Assembly: GCF_000783395.1 (NCBI RefSeq)
Contig: NZ_JSFK01000007.1
Span: 1 to 64,000 of the forward strand
DNA length: 64,000 nucleotides
Reading direction: 5' to 3'
From: Pseudomonas chlororaphis
GTDB lineage: Bacteria; Pseudomonadota; Gammaproteobacteria; Pseudomonadales; Pseudomonadaceae
Shown: piece after piece, positions 46,696 through 55,911 of the stretch
How positions within the stretch are numbered: position 1 is the first letter of the stretch
How the letters are laid out: each line of letters begins with the position of its first letter
Notes under the pieces: model-generated
Database searches by the model: none
Told to the model about the DNA's origin: nothing
The model's input: the letters and a program-made list of their open reading frames with translations, nothing else
Program-made: the position numbers and the translations under genes

Positions 46696-48090
46696 TCAGT
46701 AAATATCCTTCGACAGCAACGTAAACGGCGTCTTCACCAGGATCTTCAGGTCCAGCCACAACGACCAGCTGTTGATGTACTGCAGGTCAATCTCGACACG
46801 CTTCTGCATCTTGTCGATGGTGTCCGTCTCACCGCGGCAGCCGCTGATCTGGGCCAGACCGGTGATCCCCGGTTTAATCCGGTGACGCGCCATGTACGCG
46901 AGGATTTTCCCCGAGTAGTAGTTGTTGTGCGCGACGGCGTGCGGGCGCGGGCCGACCAGAGCCATATGCCCCTGCAACACGTTGAACAGTTGCGGCAACT
47001 CATCCAGCGAAGTGCGGCGGATAAAGCGGCCGACTGCGGTAATGCGCGAGTCATTACGGCTGGCCTGCTTCACATCACGGTCATCGTGAACACGCATCGA
47101 GCGGAACTTCCAGACCTTGATCACCTTACCGTTCCAGCCGTGGCGATCCTGTTTAAAGAACACCGGGCCAGGCGAGTTGATCTTCACCGCCAACGCGATG
47201 ATCAGCAGGATAGGACTCAGCGCGATGATCGCCAGAAACGCCACGGTTTTCTCGACCAGGCTCTTGCTCAAAGCAGCGGTAGGGCGGCTGGTCAGCGGGC
47301 TCTCGTTCAAGTAGATCGCCGGCAGACCGTCCACGACTTTCACCGAGTGATTGAGCAGGGTCAGACTGTTCAAGTCCGGCACCCACACCACATCAACGTT
47401 GGCCCCTAGCAAGTCACCATAAATCGCTTCGATTTTCGCTGCTTCACACAACGGCAGGGTGATGTACAAACGACGGATGTCATGCGCCTCGATCAGCTTC
47501 AGCAACTGTTCCTGATCGCCGACCACGCGCGGTGCATCCGGACCCAGCGCAGACACATCGCCATTGCTGACCAAACCTACCAACGGCAGATTTTCCAGTT
47601 GGCTGAGCTTCTTCGCCAGACCCAACGCCAGTTCGCCGGTACCGACGATCAGCGTCTTGTGCTCGCTTTTCCGCGAGCGCTGGTAGTACTTGGAAAACGC
47701 ATGCAGCGGAGCGTAGAGAAACGCCTGACCGAGGAAACCATACACCGCCCAGCTCAGAATCACCTGCCGCGAAAACAGCTCATCGGCCTGGCAGACAAAG
47801 GCGATGCACGCCAGCGCCGCCATGGTCATCGACCAACCCATAAACAGTCGACCGAGACCGGTCAGGTAGTTGTCACGTTTGCGATACACACCGCTAAACG
47901 TATAAGCCGGCACCGACGCCAGTACTGCCAGCGTTGCACACATCCGGTAGTAAAACGCGACCGTCCCGGTGTGCTGCTCGGCGAGTATGAACAACAGCGT
48001 CACCACAAAGCCTTGTGCCAGCGCCCATTGGCCCCAAAAGGTCAGTCCCTTGAGGCCTGTGCTTCGATTGATACTTAGAGAAAGATCCAT
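46696..48090 (-). CDS. undecaprenyl-phosphate glucose phosphotransferase (WcaJ type)
   Basis: 464 residues from the ATG at 48090. Four N-terminal membrane helices and a Rossmann-like CoA-binding-type domain (TLIVGTGELALGLAKKL) come first. The bacterial sugar transferase domain follows, with KFRSMRVHDD, RRTSLDELPQLFNVLQGHMALVGPRP and GITGLAQISGCRGETDT. It loads glucose-1-phosphate on undecaprenyl phosphate to start each repeat unit. It is transcribed apart from the other island genes, towards the REP array. Confidence 0.92.
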   Translation of the reverse strand: MDLSLSINRSTGLKGLTFWGQWALAQGFVVTLLFILAEQHTGTVAFYYRMCATLAVLASVPAYTFSGVYRKRDNYLTGLGRLFMGWSMTMAALACIAFVCQADELFSRQVILSWAVYGFLGQAFLYAPLHAFSKYYQRSRKSEHKTLIVGTGELALGLAKKLSQLENLPLVGLVSNGDVSALGPDAPRVVGDQEQLLKLIEAHDIRRLYITLPLCEAAKIEAIYGDLLGANVDVVWVPDLNSLTLLNHSVKVVDGLPAIYLNESPLTSRPTAALSKSLVEKTVAFLAIIALSPILLIIALAVKINSPGPVFFKQDRHGWNGKVIKVWKFRSMRVHDDRDVKQASRNDSRITAVGRFIRRTSLDELPQLFNVLQGHMALVGPRPHAVAHNNYYSGKILAYMARHRIKPGITGLAQISGCRGETDTIDKMQKRVEIDLQYINSWSLWLDLKILVKTPFTLLSKDIY

Positions 48091-48479
48091 ACGGTATCCC
48101 CAAAAGACGTCCATTCAGGTTTCAACAGTTGAAATCCGAGTTGTTATGCAGACTTATTGTTTTTGTTTTAACGAGTGTCCTGAGGTAACAACATCGATAT
48201 GCCGAACTGTCGTCAGTCAATAGACTAAGTTATTGCTGGGAATGGTGTCTGACGAGTTCTAACAAGATGGCACAGTGCCAACTTTTTAATAATTAAATAG
48301 AAGGGTGTTAGAAAAGGTCGTAGAGCGAGGGGTGAATAAAGTATGTTGTATTTGTTACTGTTGGAGGGTGGAGGCAGGGAATGTTTAATTCAGGGAGGAA
48401 GATCTAGCCAAACAGAGTGCTCTTGTTATTTTTGTAATCGCACTTTTTCTGTTTGTTCTGTTCGTGGAGGTCTTGCGGG
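48091..48479. other. AT-rich intergenic region with a small palindrome
   Basis: No gene is seen in this 389-bp stretch between the WcaJ-type gene and the first winged-helix gene. TGGCACAGTGCCA (48268-48280) is an inverted repeat around a central A and is a candidate operator for the WcaJ-type gene. Clear promoter elements could not be fixed. Confidence 0.35.
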
Positions 48480-49112
48480 TTACGCGACGACTTCCTGAAT
48501 CAGGCAATAACCGCGATTTCTGACGGCACGAAACAGTCGCTCACCATTACTGGCGCTTTTGAATTTGTCTTGCAGGCGACTCAGGCACATTTCCAGGCCG
48601 CGATATTGTTCCGGTTCTCGACCGATGCTGAGAATCAGCTCGTCACGACTGACAACACGCTCTTCATGGCTGAGCATTTTCCTGACCAATGCTGTTTCCA
48701 GGCCAGTCAGGCTGATTTCAACACCTTCTTTGACCAGTGCACCCTGATCAGGGTGGAGATGCCAGGTTTCATTGCCAGGCATATCACCTTCAATGGCGGG
48801 CGGCATATTGCGGGATTCCGCGCTTATCGCCGGGACATTCTGGAAGGGATTGGCCGATTGCGCTGCGCGCCATTCGGACTCAAGTGTGGCCAATATCCGC
48901 TGAGTATCGTGTTCAATACTGCGCGCAACATTTTTTCGACTGATGTTTGGATATGTGAACTCCATCACCATTGGAGCGGAAGAGGGCGAATCAACCCCTT
49001 CAAACGAATTGAAACGTTCACTGGACAGCATGCTCTCCAGTTCACGTTGCGACGTTGTACTGTGAGTCACGACAACAAAATATTTCCTTGGGAGGGTTGT
49101 ACTAGTTTCCAT
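48480..49112 (-). CDS. winged-helix (OmpR-type) regulator without receiver domain
   Basis: 210 residues. The C-terminal third is an OmpR/PhoB-type DNA-binding domain (ISLTGLETALVRKMLSHEERVV then LSRLQDKFKS and FRAVRNRGYCLIQ). The first 110 residues contain no phospho-acceptor receiver and are not recognised. It sits between the WcaJ-type gene and a second regulator of similar build, so it is a candidate controller of the island. Confidence 0.72.
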   Translation of the reverse strand: METSTTLPRKYFVVVTHSTTSQRELESMLSSERFNSFEGVDSPSSAPMVMEFTYPNISRKNVARSIEHDTQRILATLESEWRAAQSANPFQNVPAISAESRNMPPAIEGDMPGNETWHLHPDQGALVKEGVEISLTGLETALVRKMLSHEERVVSRDELILSIGREPEQYRGLEMCLSRLQDKFKSASNGERLFRAVRNRGYCLIQEVVA

Positions 49113-49391
49113 GTCTCTCTCCTAAATACACACCAAAATTGGCTAAAAGAAAAATCGGCAGGCGAGCAATGACTTCCTCGGAAGTAATCGATAGGCAGGG
49201 TCTGGGCCCAAGATTGGCCCTCGATAAATTCCACTCGATCTGCTGCTATGTTATGGAGTTTTATTGTTATGGGTCGTGTTGTCGCGCTCATTCAATTGCT
49301 TGATTTCAAACAGGCGTGAAGCAGAACGGGAGCTATATGGTTGCATCAGACGATCCTTCGTACGTATGCAAAAGGGAAGGCTGCCCGAGAG

Positions 49392-50159
49392 TCAGGCAGT
49401 CGATATCAGACCCCGCAGCAGGCGATAGCCATAGCCACGAATGCTCTGAATCGGGTTTGTACCATACATGTCCTTGATTTTTCCACGCAAGCGACTGATT
49501 GATTTTTCCAGTGCGCGAGGGTCGTAGAAATTGGTGTTGAGGCCCATGATGCTGGCGATTTCATCATGGCTCAGAATGTGATTACCGGTTTGCGCGAAGG
49601 CTTCGAGGATCTTCATTTCGGCAAACGAGATGTCAAGTTTCTTGCTGGTGCCTGTCAGGCAAATACGGGTCGGATCAAGCGTCAGATCGATATCGCGTTG
49701 CCATTCTTCGCTGTTGAAGAACTCGCCCAGCAACTCGGCGCTATCGTCGGAAAGGGTATTGAACTTGATACAAACATCCGCGCCAGCCAGATAATATTTG
49801 ATCTTGTTGAAGGCGCCGCGACCGGTGATGACCGCGCAAATGATCGGCTTCAAGTTGTCGCTGCGCAGGTTCTCGACCAGCGCAAGATTGTCTTCGAGGG
49901 CCTGTGGGCTGTCGATCACCAGGAAGATGGCTCGATACGAACCAGACTGTTCATTCAACTGATATGAACTAGTGTACGCATCGGCTTCGAGCGCCATATC
50001 AGTGCGTAAATGCTGGGCGACTAGCGCTTTGAAATGTTCAGCCACGCCACGGGTACGACCCAGAGTAAGAACACCAGGTTCGTCGTTTGTCGGGCGCGGA
50101 CTTCTAGTCGCTAAGTTCCCTGAGAGCATCATGCATTGACTCGAATTAAGTGCTGACAT
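49392..50159 (-). CDS. winged-helix (OmpR-type) regulator with degenerate receiver
   Basis: About 255 residues. The C-terminal DNA-binding domain is clear (LDISFAEMKILEAFAQTGNHILSH, LEKSISRLRGKIKDMYG, IQSIRGYGYRLLRG). The N-terminal part has the rhythm of a receiver (AIFLVIDSPQALEDN, ICAVITGRGAFNKIKYYLAGAD), but the acidic pocket and conserved Lys are not evident, so control by phosphorylation is doubtful. The start is uncertain: ATG at 50159 is used here, and TTG at 50198 is an alternative. Confidence 0.72.
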   Translation of the reverse strand: MSALNSSQCMMLSGNLATRSPRPTNDEPGVLTLGRTRGVAEHFKALVAQHLRTDMALEADAYTSSYQLNEQSGSYRAIFLVIDSPQALEDNLALVENLRSDNLKPIICAVITGRGAFNKIKYYLAGADVCIKFNTLSDDSAELLGEFFNSEEWQRDIDLTLDPTRICLTGTSKKLDISFAEMKILEAFAQTGNHILSHDEIASIMGLNTNFYDPRALEKSISRLRGKIKDMYGTNPIQSIRGYGYRLLRGLISTA

Positions 50160-50397
50160 CGGGATGTTAAAGCACCGGTTCTCATCTGTGACTGACAATT
50201 GGTAACATTTGCGCGGATTTTAGACGTGTCTCGCGAGTTTTCTAACAATAATTAAGCTTTTCAAGCTTTTAGTTGATTTTCTCGGAGGGGTGAACTACTG
50301 CTTAGATGGTGGCGATATGCAATGGTGCCACTATTTTGAGCTTATTGCGATGGCCTTGTCTATGTCTATCTGCCACTGTCTGGCCATCTCTGGATAA

Positions 50398-50413
50398 TGT
50401 GATATTGATCACA
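50398..50413. promoter_or_regulatory. CRP/Vfr-type binding site
   Basis: TGTGATATTGATCACA is a perfect TGTGA-N6-TCACA site, flanked by AA and CT. It lies in the 440-bp gap between the second winged-helix gene (leftward) and uppP (rightward), about 240 bp from each start. The rest of the gap (50160-50639) shows no gene that I can support. Confidence 0.65.
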
Positions 50414-50639
50414 CTTTATTGTCCGAGCAACTTTTTTCTGCAAAAAGGCCTAAATATTTTCCGCGTAGTTCGTCGGCCGACGATTATTAACATGGCTTGA
50501 GTGTGTCTTTTAATAAGACGTAATCTTTGTGGCTGATGAACTTTTGCGTTTATGTATGTCAATGGTCTCACTGCAGATACTCAACCCCTGAGTGTTATTA
50601 CCCGGTCGCTCGCCCAAAGAGCGCTCTGACGGAGGATTA

Positions 50640-51473
50640 ATGGATTTCTGGACCCTTTTCCAGGTGTTGATATTAGGTGCGGTAGAAGGCCTGACCGAGT
50701 TCTTGCCGATCTCGAGTACCGGCCACCAGATCATCGTCGCCGACTTGCTGGAATTCGGCGGTGAACGCGCCATGGCCTTCAACATCATTATTCAACTGGG
50801 TGCCATCCTTGCCGTCGTTTGGGAGTTTCGACCGAAGATCTTTGAAATTATCAAAGGCCTGCCTACTGAACGCAATGCCCAACGCTTCACCCTCAACTTG
50901 CTCATCGCTTTTCTGCCCGCCGTGGTCTTGGGCGTGTTGTTCGCCGACGCCATCCACGAATACCTGTTCAACCCGATCACCGTGGCCGTGGCACTGGTCG
51001 TCGGCGGCATCATCATGCTGTGGGCCGAACAGCGCAGCCATGTGATCAGCGTCGAACACGTCGACGACATGCGCTGGTCCCACGCACTGAAAGTCGGATT
51101 CGTACAATGCCTGGCGATGATTCCCGGCACCTCACGCTCCGGCTCGACCATCATCGGCGGCCTGCTGTTCGGCCTGTCGCGCAAAGCCGCCACCGAGTTT
51201 TCGTTCTTCCTCGCCATGCCCACCATGGTCGGCGCCGCCGTTTACTCCGGCTACAAATACCGCGACCTGTTCCAGCCCAACGACCTGCCAGTCTTCGCCC
51301 TCGGCTTCGTCACCGCATTCATCTTCGCGATGATCGCCGTGCGTGGCCTGCTCAAGTTTATTGCCAACCACAGCTACGCCGCGTTCGCCTGGTACCGGGT
51401 CGCGTTTGGTTTGTTGATTCTGGCAACGTGGCTGTTTGGCTGGGTCAACTGGACCGCAGCAGCGGCCGCCTGA
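50640..51473 (+). CDS. uppP: undecaprenyl-diphosphate phosphatase
   Basis: A 277-residue membrane enzyme (BacA) that recycles the lipid carrier used by peptidoglycan and exopolysaccharide. The motifs are [15 protein letters not shown] and [16 protein letters not shown]. The ATG at 50640 has GGAGG 4 bp upstream. Its stop abuts the stop of the convergent next gene (TGATCA). Its position beside the island fits the carrier demand of Wzx/Wzy synthesis, though the gene is a normal chromosomal one. Confidence 0.95.
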   Translation: MDFWTLFQVLILGAVEGLTEFLPISSTGHQIIVADLLEFGGERAMAFNIIIQLGAILAVVWEFRPKIFEIIKGLPTERNAQRFTLNLLIAFLPAVVLGVLFADAIHEYLFNPITVAVALVVGGIIMLWAEQRSHVISVEHVDDMRWSHALKVGFVQCLAMIPGTSRSGSTIIGGLLFGLSRKAATEFSFFLAMPTMVGAAVYSGYKYRDLFQPNDLPVFALGFVTAFIFAMIAVRGLLKFIANHSYAAFAWYRVAFGLLILATWLFGWVNWTAAAAA

Positions 51474-51848
51474 TCACTGAGCGCTGATCAACGCCGCAAC
51501 GGCGAGATCGTTTAACGCCGAATCCGGCGACTCCTGGCGATAGCGCTGCAAGGCCGAGGTGAAATACGCGGCCTGCAGCATGCCGTCGCTGGCGAGGAAA
51601 TATCGCGCTGCTTCGATTTCCTCCACCGAGTAAACACGTTTATTCAGCCCTGACACTTCCGACGTTGCATAGAACGGCGATAGCACCGTCGTGGCGACGA
51701 GCAATCCGGTGAACTGAGTGATTTGCAGAGGGCTTTCCTCACCGGCACCGCAAATGAAATCGCAGTGTGCAGAGCTGCTGGCAGAGGCGGTCGAGAGAAC
51801 AGCAAAGAGGGCAAAACGCTTGAACAAAACGCAACTAAACGCGGGCAT
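51474..51848 (-). CDS. DUF2388-like exported protein
   Basis: 124 residues from the ATG at 51848. It has a signal-peptide-like start, then SGLNKRVYSVEEIEAARYFLASDGMLQAAYFTSALQRYRQ, which resembles the DUF2388 family of small pseudomonad proteins (ASFV.S.G.IRGA.LE.AL...R). The function is unknown. A longer start (ATG at 51911) is possible. Confidence 0.55.
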   Translation of the reverse strand: MPAFSCVLFKRFALFAVLSTASASSSAHCDFICGAGEESPLQITQFTGLLVATTVLSPFYATSEVSGLNKRVYSVEEIEAARYFLASDGMLQAAYFTSALQRYRQESPDSALNDLAVAALISAQ

Positions 51849-51923
51849 AAACAAAAGACATCCTGTCAGTACAACAAAACAGCGGGCAACGCTCATGCGT
51901 CGCCCGCACACTCAAACCATCAA

Positions 51924-52943
51924 TCAACGACCTTCAAGCAACTCAGCCGCCTGATCCAGCAACGCCAATGGATCCTTGGCCTTGTGAATATCCACCGACA
52001 ACAACTGACGGAATTTCCGCGCCCCCGGGAACCCCGTGCCCAGGCCCAGCACATGTCGCGTGATGTGATGCATCGCCCCACCCGCCAGCAAATGCTCGGC
52101 TATATAAGGACGCAACTGCGCCAACGCCTCAGCCCGACTGATCACCGGCGCCGAACTGCCAAACAACTGCTGATCCACCTCCGCCAGCAAATACGGATTG
52201 TGATAAGCCTCACGCCCCAACATCACACCGTCGAACGTCTGCAAATGCTCATGGCAAGCCTCCATCGTCTTGATCCCGCCATTCAGCACAATCTCCAACT
52301 CCGGAAAATCCGCCTTCAGCTGCGCCGCCACGTCATAGCGCAACGGCGGAATGTCACGATTCTCCTTAGGCGACAAGCCTTCCAGAATCGCAATCCGCGC
52401 ATGCACGGTAAAACTGGTGCACCCGGCATCGCGGACGGTGCCGACGAAATCACACAGCTCCGCGTAACTGTCCCGACCGTTGATGCCGATGCGATGCTTC
52501 ACCGTCACCGGAATCGACACCGCGTCTTGCATCGCCTTCACACAATCCGCCACCAGTTGCGGGTGACCCATCAGGCACGCGCCGATCATGTTGTTCTGCA
52601 CACGATCGCTTGGGCAGCCGACGTTGAGGTTTACCTCGTCGTAACCGTGGTCCTGGGCCATGCGCGCGCAGGCGGCCAGATCCAATGGAACACTACCTCC
52701 GAGTTGCAAGGCGAGAGGGTGCTCGGCTTCGTTGTGACGGAGGAAACGTTCGTGATCGCCGTTGAGCAGCGCGCCGGTGGTGACCATTTCGGTGTAGAGC
52801 AGGGCGTTCTTCGACAGGAGGCGTAGGAAGAAACGGCAATGGCGGTCGGTCCAATCCATCATCGGGGCCACACTGAAGCGGCGAGACGGCTCGGAACGGT
52901 TATAGCTAGCTTTTACGGGCGTTTCAGGTTTTTCGAGATTCAT
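51924..52943 (-). CDS. dusA: tRNA-dihydrouridine synthase A, prophage integration site
   Basis: 339 residues. It is an FMN enzyme that reduces U20/U20a of tRNA. Motifs are FSVAPMMDWTDRHCRFFLR near the N-terminus, NVGCPSDRVQNN with the catalytic Cys, and LNGGIKTMEACHEHL. The 5' end of dusA is a known attachment site for a family of prophage integrases, and an integrase gene lies immediately upstream, divergent. The first codons (MNLEKPETPVKASYNRSEP) and the promoter are therefore probably supplied by the prophage, with attL somewhere in about 52820-52880. Confidence 0.95.
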   Translation of the reverse strand: MNLEKPETPVKASYNRSEPSRRFSVAPMMDWTDRHCRFFLRLLSKNALLYTEMVTTGALLNGDHERFLRHNEAEHPLALQLGGSVPLDLAACARMAQDHGYDEVNLNVGCPSDRVQNNMIGACLMGHPQLVADCVKAMQDAVSIPVTVKHRIGINGRDSYAELCDFVGTVRDAGCTSFTVHARIAILEGLSPKENRDIPPLRYDVAAQLKADFPELEIVLNGGIKTMEACHEHLQTFDGVMLGREAYHNPYLLAEVDQQLFGSSAPVISRAEALAQLRPYIAEHLLAGGAMHHITRHVLGLGTGFPGARKFRQLLSVDIHKAKDPLALLDQAAELLEGR

Positions 52944-53000
52944 TGATACTGGTCTTTTATACAGCAGTTTTTACCCATTTTTCCTTGTTTTCTGAGGTCG

Positions 53001-53040
53001 GTTGCTACAATGTAGCAACCGAATTCGGCAATGTAGCAAC
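53001..53040. promoter_or_regulatory. palindrome and repeat between dusA and integrase
   Basis: GTTGCTACAATGTAGCAAC (53001-53019) is a 19-bp inverted repeat with a central A. The right half is repeated as ATGTAGCAAC at 53031-53040, 21 bp along, two helical turns. It is 6 bp before the integrase ATG, so it could be an integrase arm site or an operator that shuts off the integrase gene. Confidence 0.6.
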
Positions 53041-53045
53041 TGGAA

Positions 53046-54140
53046 ATGGGCACGATCACATCACGCAAGCGCAAGGACAACTCGACGGCCTACACGGCGC
53101 AGATACGGATCAATCGGGACGGGCGCACAGTTTATCAGGAAAGCCAAACCTTCGACCGGAAGCAGGTTGCTCAGGCGTGGATCAAACGGCGTGAGACGGA
53201 GCTGGCAGAGCCTGGTGCCATTGAGCGGGCGAATCGCAAGGGCGTGACGATCAGAAAGATGATCGAGCAGTACCTGGACGAGTACGAAAAGATCCGGCCG
53301 CTGGGTAAGACAAAGAACGCAACACTGAATGCGATCAAGGAAACCTGGTTGGGTGACCTTGACGACTCGGCGCTGACCAGCCAGAAGCTGGTGGAGTTCG
53401 CGCAGTGGCGAATGAGTAAGGAGGGCGGCGGTGTTCAGGCGCAGACGGTCGGTAATGATCTGTCGCACCTAGGCGCGGTGTTGTCTGTGGCGCGGCCGGC
53501 GTGGGGCTATGAGGTCGATCCGCTGGCTATGCCTGACGCTCGGAAGGTATTGCGTAAATTGGGCATGGTCAGCAAGAGTAAAGAGCGGAACCGGCGACCC
53601 ACTCTAGAAGAGTTGGAAAAGCTATTGAGCCATTTCTCTGAAGTGCAGAGTCGTCGTCCGGGCTCGATTCCTATGGCTAAAATTATCGCATTTGCGATTT
53701 TTTCAACGCGCCGCCAAGAAGAAATCACACGGATACGCTGGGAGGATCTTGATCATTCGCGCCAGTCCGTCCTGGTTCGAGACATGAAGAACCCAGGGCA
53801 GAAGATCGGTAATGATGTCTGGTGCCACTTACCGGATGAAGCGTGGGCGATTCTTCATAGGATGCCCAAGGTCAAAAAAGAAATTTTTCCGTACAACGCG
53901 AAGTCTGTTTCAGCCTCTTTCACTCGTGCCTGTCCGCTGCTTGGAATCGAGGATCTTCATTTTCATGATCTTCGTCACGATGGGGTCAGCCGTCTTTTTG
54001 AGATGGATTGGGATATTCCGAGGGTCTCGAGTGTTTCAGGTCATAGAGATTGGAATTCGCTTCGAAGGTATACGCATTTGCGTGGTCGTGGTGATCCCTA
54101 CCTCCGCAGCCGTGTATTTCAAGAGGTGATCAGTATTTGA
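53046..54140 (+). CDS. int: tyrosine-type site-specific integrase
   Basis: 364 residues. An N-terminal arm-binding region is followed by a core-binding domain (about 65-170). The catalytic domain has Arg in FSTRRQEEI (222-223), HDLRH at 307-311, His at 333 in SGHRDW and the nucleophile Tyr342 in LRRYTHL. It belongs to the group that integrates at dusA. The 205 bp after its stop shows no recognised feature. Confidence 0.93.
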   Translation: MGTITSRKRKDNSTAYTAQIRINRDGRTVYQESQTFDRKQVAQAWIKRRETELAEPGAIERANRKGVTIRKMIEQYLDEYEKIRPLGKTKNATLNAIKETWLGDLDDSALTSQKLVEFAQWRMSKEGGGVQAQTVGNDLSHLGAVLSVARPAWGYEVDPLAMPDARKVLRKLGMVSKSKERNRRPTLEELEKLLSHFSEVQSRRPGSIPMAKIIAFAIFSTRRQEEITRIRWEDLDHSRQSVLVRDMKNPGQKIGNDVWCHLPDEAWAILHRMPKVKKEIFPYNAKSVSASFTRACPLLGIEDLHFHDLRHDGVSRLFEMDWDIPRVSSVSGHRDWNSLRRYTHLRGRGDPYLRSRVFQEVISI

Positions 54141-54345
54141 GCAGCGGTTCGTCGGGAAGGTGGCAAAGGTGCGTAGGGTAACCAATTGTCCAATGGGAAT
54201 GCTGATCGGGCTTCTGTTATCCTTCTAGTCGCACGCTGCCACTATCTGTGTGTGCTGCTCGTACACCACTAATTGAAGCCCTTTGACGTCAGGCTCAGAT
54301 AGGCCAAAAATCGAAGGTAAGTATATGACTCAAAAGGGACTGTGA

Positions 54346-55911
54346 ATGTCTATACCAAACCAAATACCACTTCTTAAAGTTAAGCAATGGCTAAAATCGT
54401 GGGAGCTAAGCGACTGGGTGCAGGAGGATCTTCCAGAGCCCCCTCATGAGTTCTATATAGCCTCAGTCTCTCTCAAGACTTTACGCAGCTTGTCTGGTGT
54501 AAGTCGCCGTAATATTGATGACCGAAAGGCTGGAGAGAAAGGTGCCGGCTATCAGCGTGCGCATCAATCCAGCAGATCAAAAAATATCGCTCGCTACATC
54601 AAGTATGGTTATCCGCTTTCGAATAACCCGAGCCTTGACCCAGAAGAGCACAAAACGTTAGTGCATCCCGGTTGGCTTCCGACATCTATACTCGTGAATA
54701 TTATTCAGCCGGGAGAAACTCGGCGCCGAGGTGGTAAGGATGTAGCCTTAGATAAGGAACATAAACTAGACATTGTTCAGAATGGCGCGTTTAGTGCTTT
54801 GGATATTCCAGACTATTTCAAGTCCGGAAATAGAGTGTCTGGAAAAAACGTTCTGGAACCCATCGAAATTATTGATGGGCAGCATCGACTTTTCTCGGTT
54901 GATGAGCTCGGTAACGACATTGAAGATGAAGAATACGAAGTTCCAGTTGTTTTTTTCAATGGTCTGTCTGAATCTTGGCAGGCATATTTATTCTGGGTTA
55001 TCAACGTTGAGCCCAAGAAAATTAACACAAGTTTGGCATTCGATCTTTATCCAGAGCTCCGTAGTCAAGCATGGCTTGAACGAGGCGAAGGTATTAAAGT
55101 TTATCAGGAGCACCGAGCTCAAGAACTCACCGAAGTTATGTGGCGACATGAGTTAAGTCCTTGGAAAGATCGAATAGAACTTCACGGTAATCGAATAGAA
55201 GGTCACGTCTCCAACGCTGCTTTCATTCGTTCGCTTACTGTTAGTTTTGTTAGACGTTGGGGGGCGGATCATAAGGTTGGTGGTTTCTTTGGGTCAATTG
55301 ATCGCGACGGCCAAGAACGAGTATTGCCGTGGAAAAGATCTCAGCAAGCCGCCTATCTTATTGCTTGCTGGACGCACCTTCATGAAGCAGTGAAGGATTC
55401 CGGTGCACCATGGGTAAAGGCACTTCGCGAAGAAAGTTCTGGTACACAGCGAACGCTAAATGAAAGTGAGTTTATAAAAAATGTCGCTTTTTCAGGCGGC
55501 AATACTCTAATGGCAACTGACCAAGGCTGCCGTGTGATACTGATAATCTTCAACGCCATGAGTCAGGTGGTTTTTGAACGCCTTGGTCTCGAAGAATGGG
55601 AGGCTGATGAAGTATCTGATAAGCCTGATGACGAGGACGTCACCGCTACCTTGACTGATTTTGCACGATTGAAGGCTGCAAATGCTTTCTTAAAAGCGAT
55701 TTCAGACGTGCTTGTTAACTCCGGTTTGGACTGGCGGACTAGTAGCTCGAAAAGCTTAAATGATAACCAAGTAAAAACGCAGGCCGCATACAGAGGAAGT
55801 AGTGGTTACTCTCTTCTGATGAAAGAGTGCTTTAAGTATTTGGTCGATTCCAATAACAAGCAAGTGTCTGATGCCGCAACGCTCGCTAGTCGTCTGCAAG
55901 GAATTGCATAA
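54346..55911 (+). CDS. DGQHR-domain protein (DndB-like)
   Basis: 521 residues. The DGQHR motif is at 177-181 (IEIIDGQHRLFSVDEL), followed by VPVVFFNGLSESWQAYLFWVINVEPKKINTSLAFDLYPEL, the family's FxxIN segment. DGQHR proteins include DndB of the phosphorothioation system and related ParB-like folds of DNA-modification loci. No dnd genes are here. It is the first gene of a three-gene module, AT-richer than the chromosome, with the next ATG overlapping its stop. The biochemical role is unknown; a link to DNA modification or defence is inferred. Confidence 0.72.
   Translation: MSIPNQIPLLKVKQWLKSWELSDWVQEDLPEPPHEFYIASVSLKTLRSLSGVSRRNIDDRKAGEKGAGYQRAHQSSRSKNIARYIKYGYPLSNNPSLDPEEHKTLVHPGWLPTSILVNIIQPGETRRRGGKDVALDKEHKLDIVQNGAFSALDIPDYFKSGNRVSGKNVLEPIEIIDGQHRLFSVDELGNDIEDEEYEVPVVFFNGLSESWQAYLFWVINVEPKKINTSLAFDLYPELRSQAWLERGEGIKVYQEHRAQELTEVMWRHELSPWKDRIELHGNRIEGHVSNAAFIRSLTVSFVRRWGADHKVGGFFGSIDRDGQERVLPWKRSQQAAYLIACWTHLHEAVKDSGAPWVKALREESSGTQRTLNESEFIKNVAFSGGNTLMATDQGCRVILIIFNAMSQVVFERLGLEEWEADEVSDKPDDEDVTATLTDFARLKAANAFLKAISDVLVNSGLDWRTSSSKSLNDNQVKTQAAYRGSSGYSLLMKECFKYLVDSNNKQVSDAATLASRLQGIA

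Noticed and set aside
46416..46724. Short open frames across the REP array
   Set aside because: They translate the palindromes themselves (GAGLPAMA, WQASSHR) and recur at every REP copy; not genes.
48268..48285. Possible sigma-54 promoter at TGGCACAGTGCCA
   Set aside because: No GC at the -12 position; it reads better as a palindrome.
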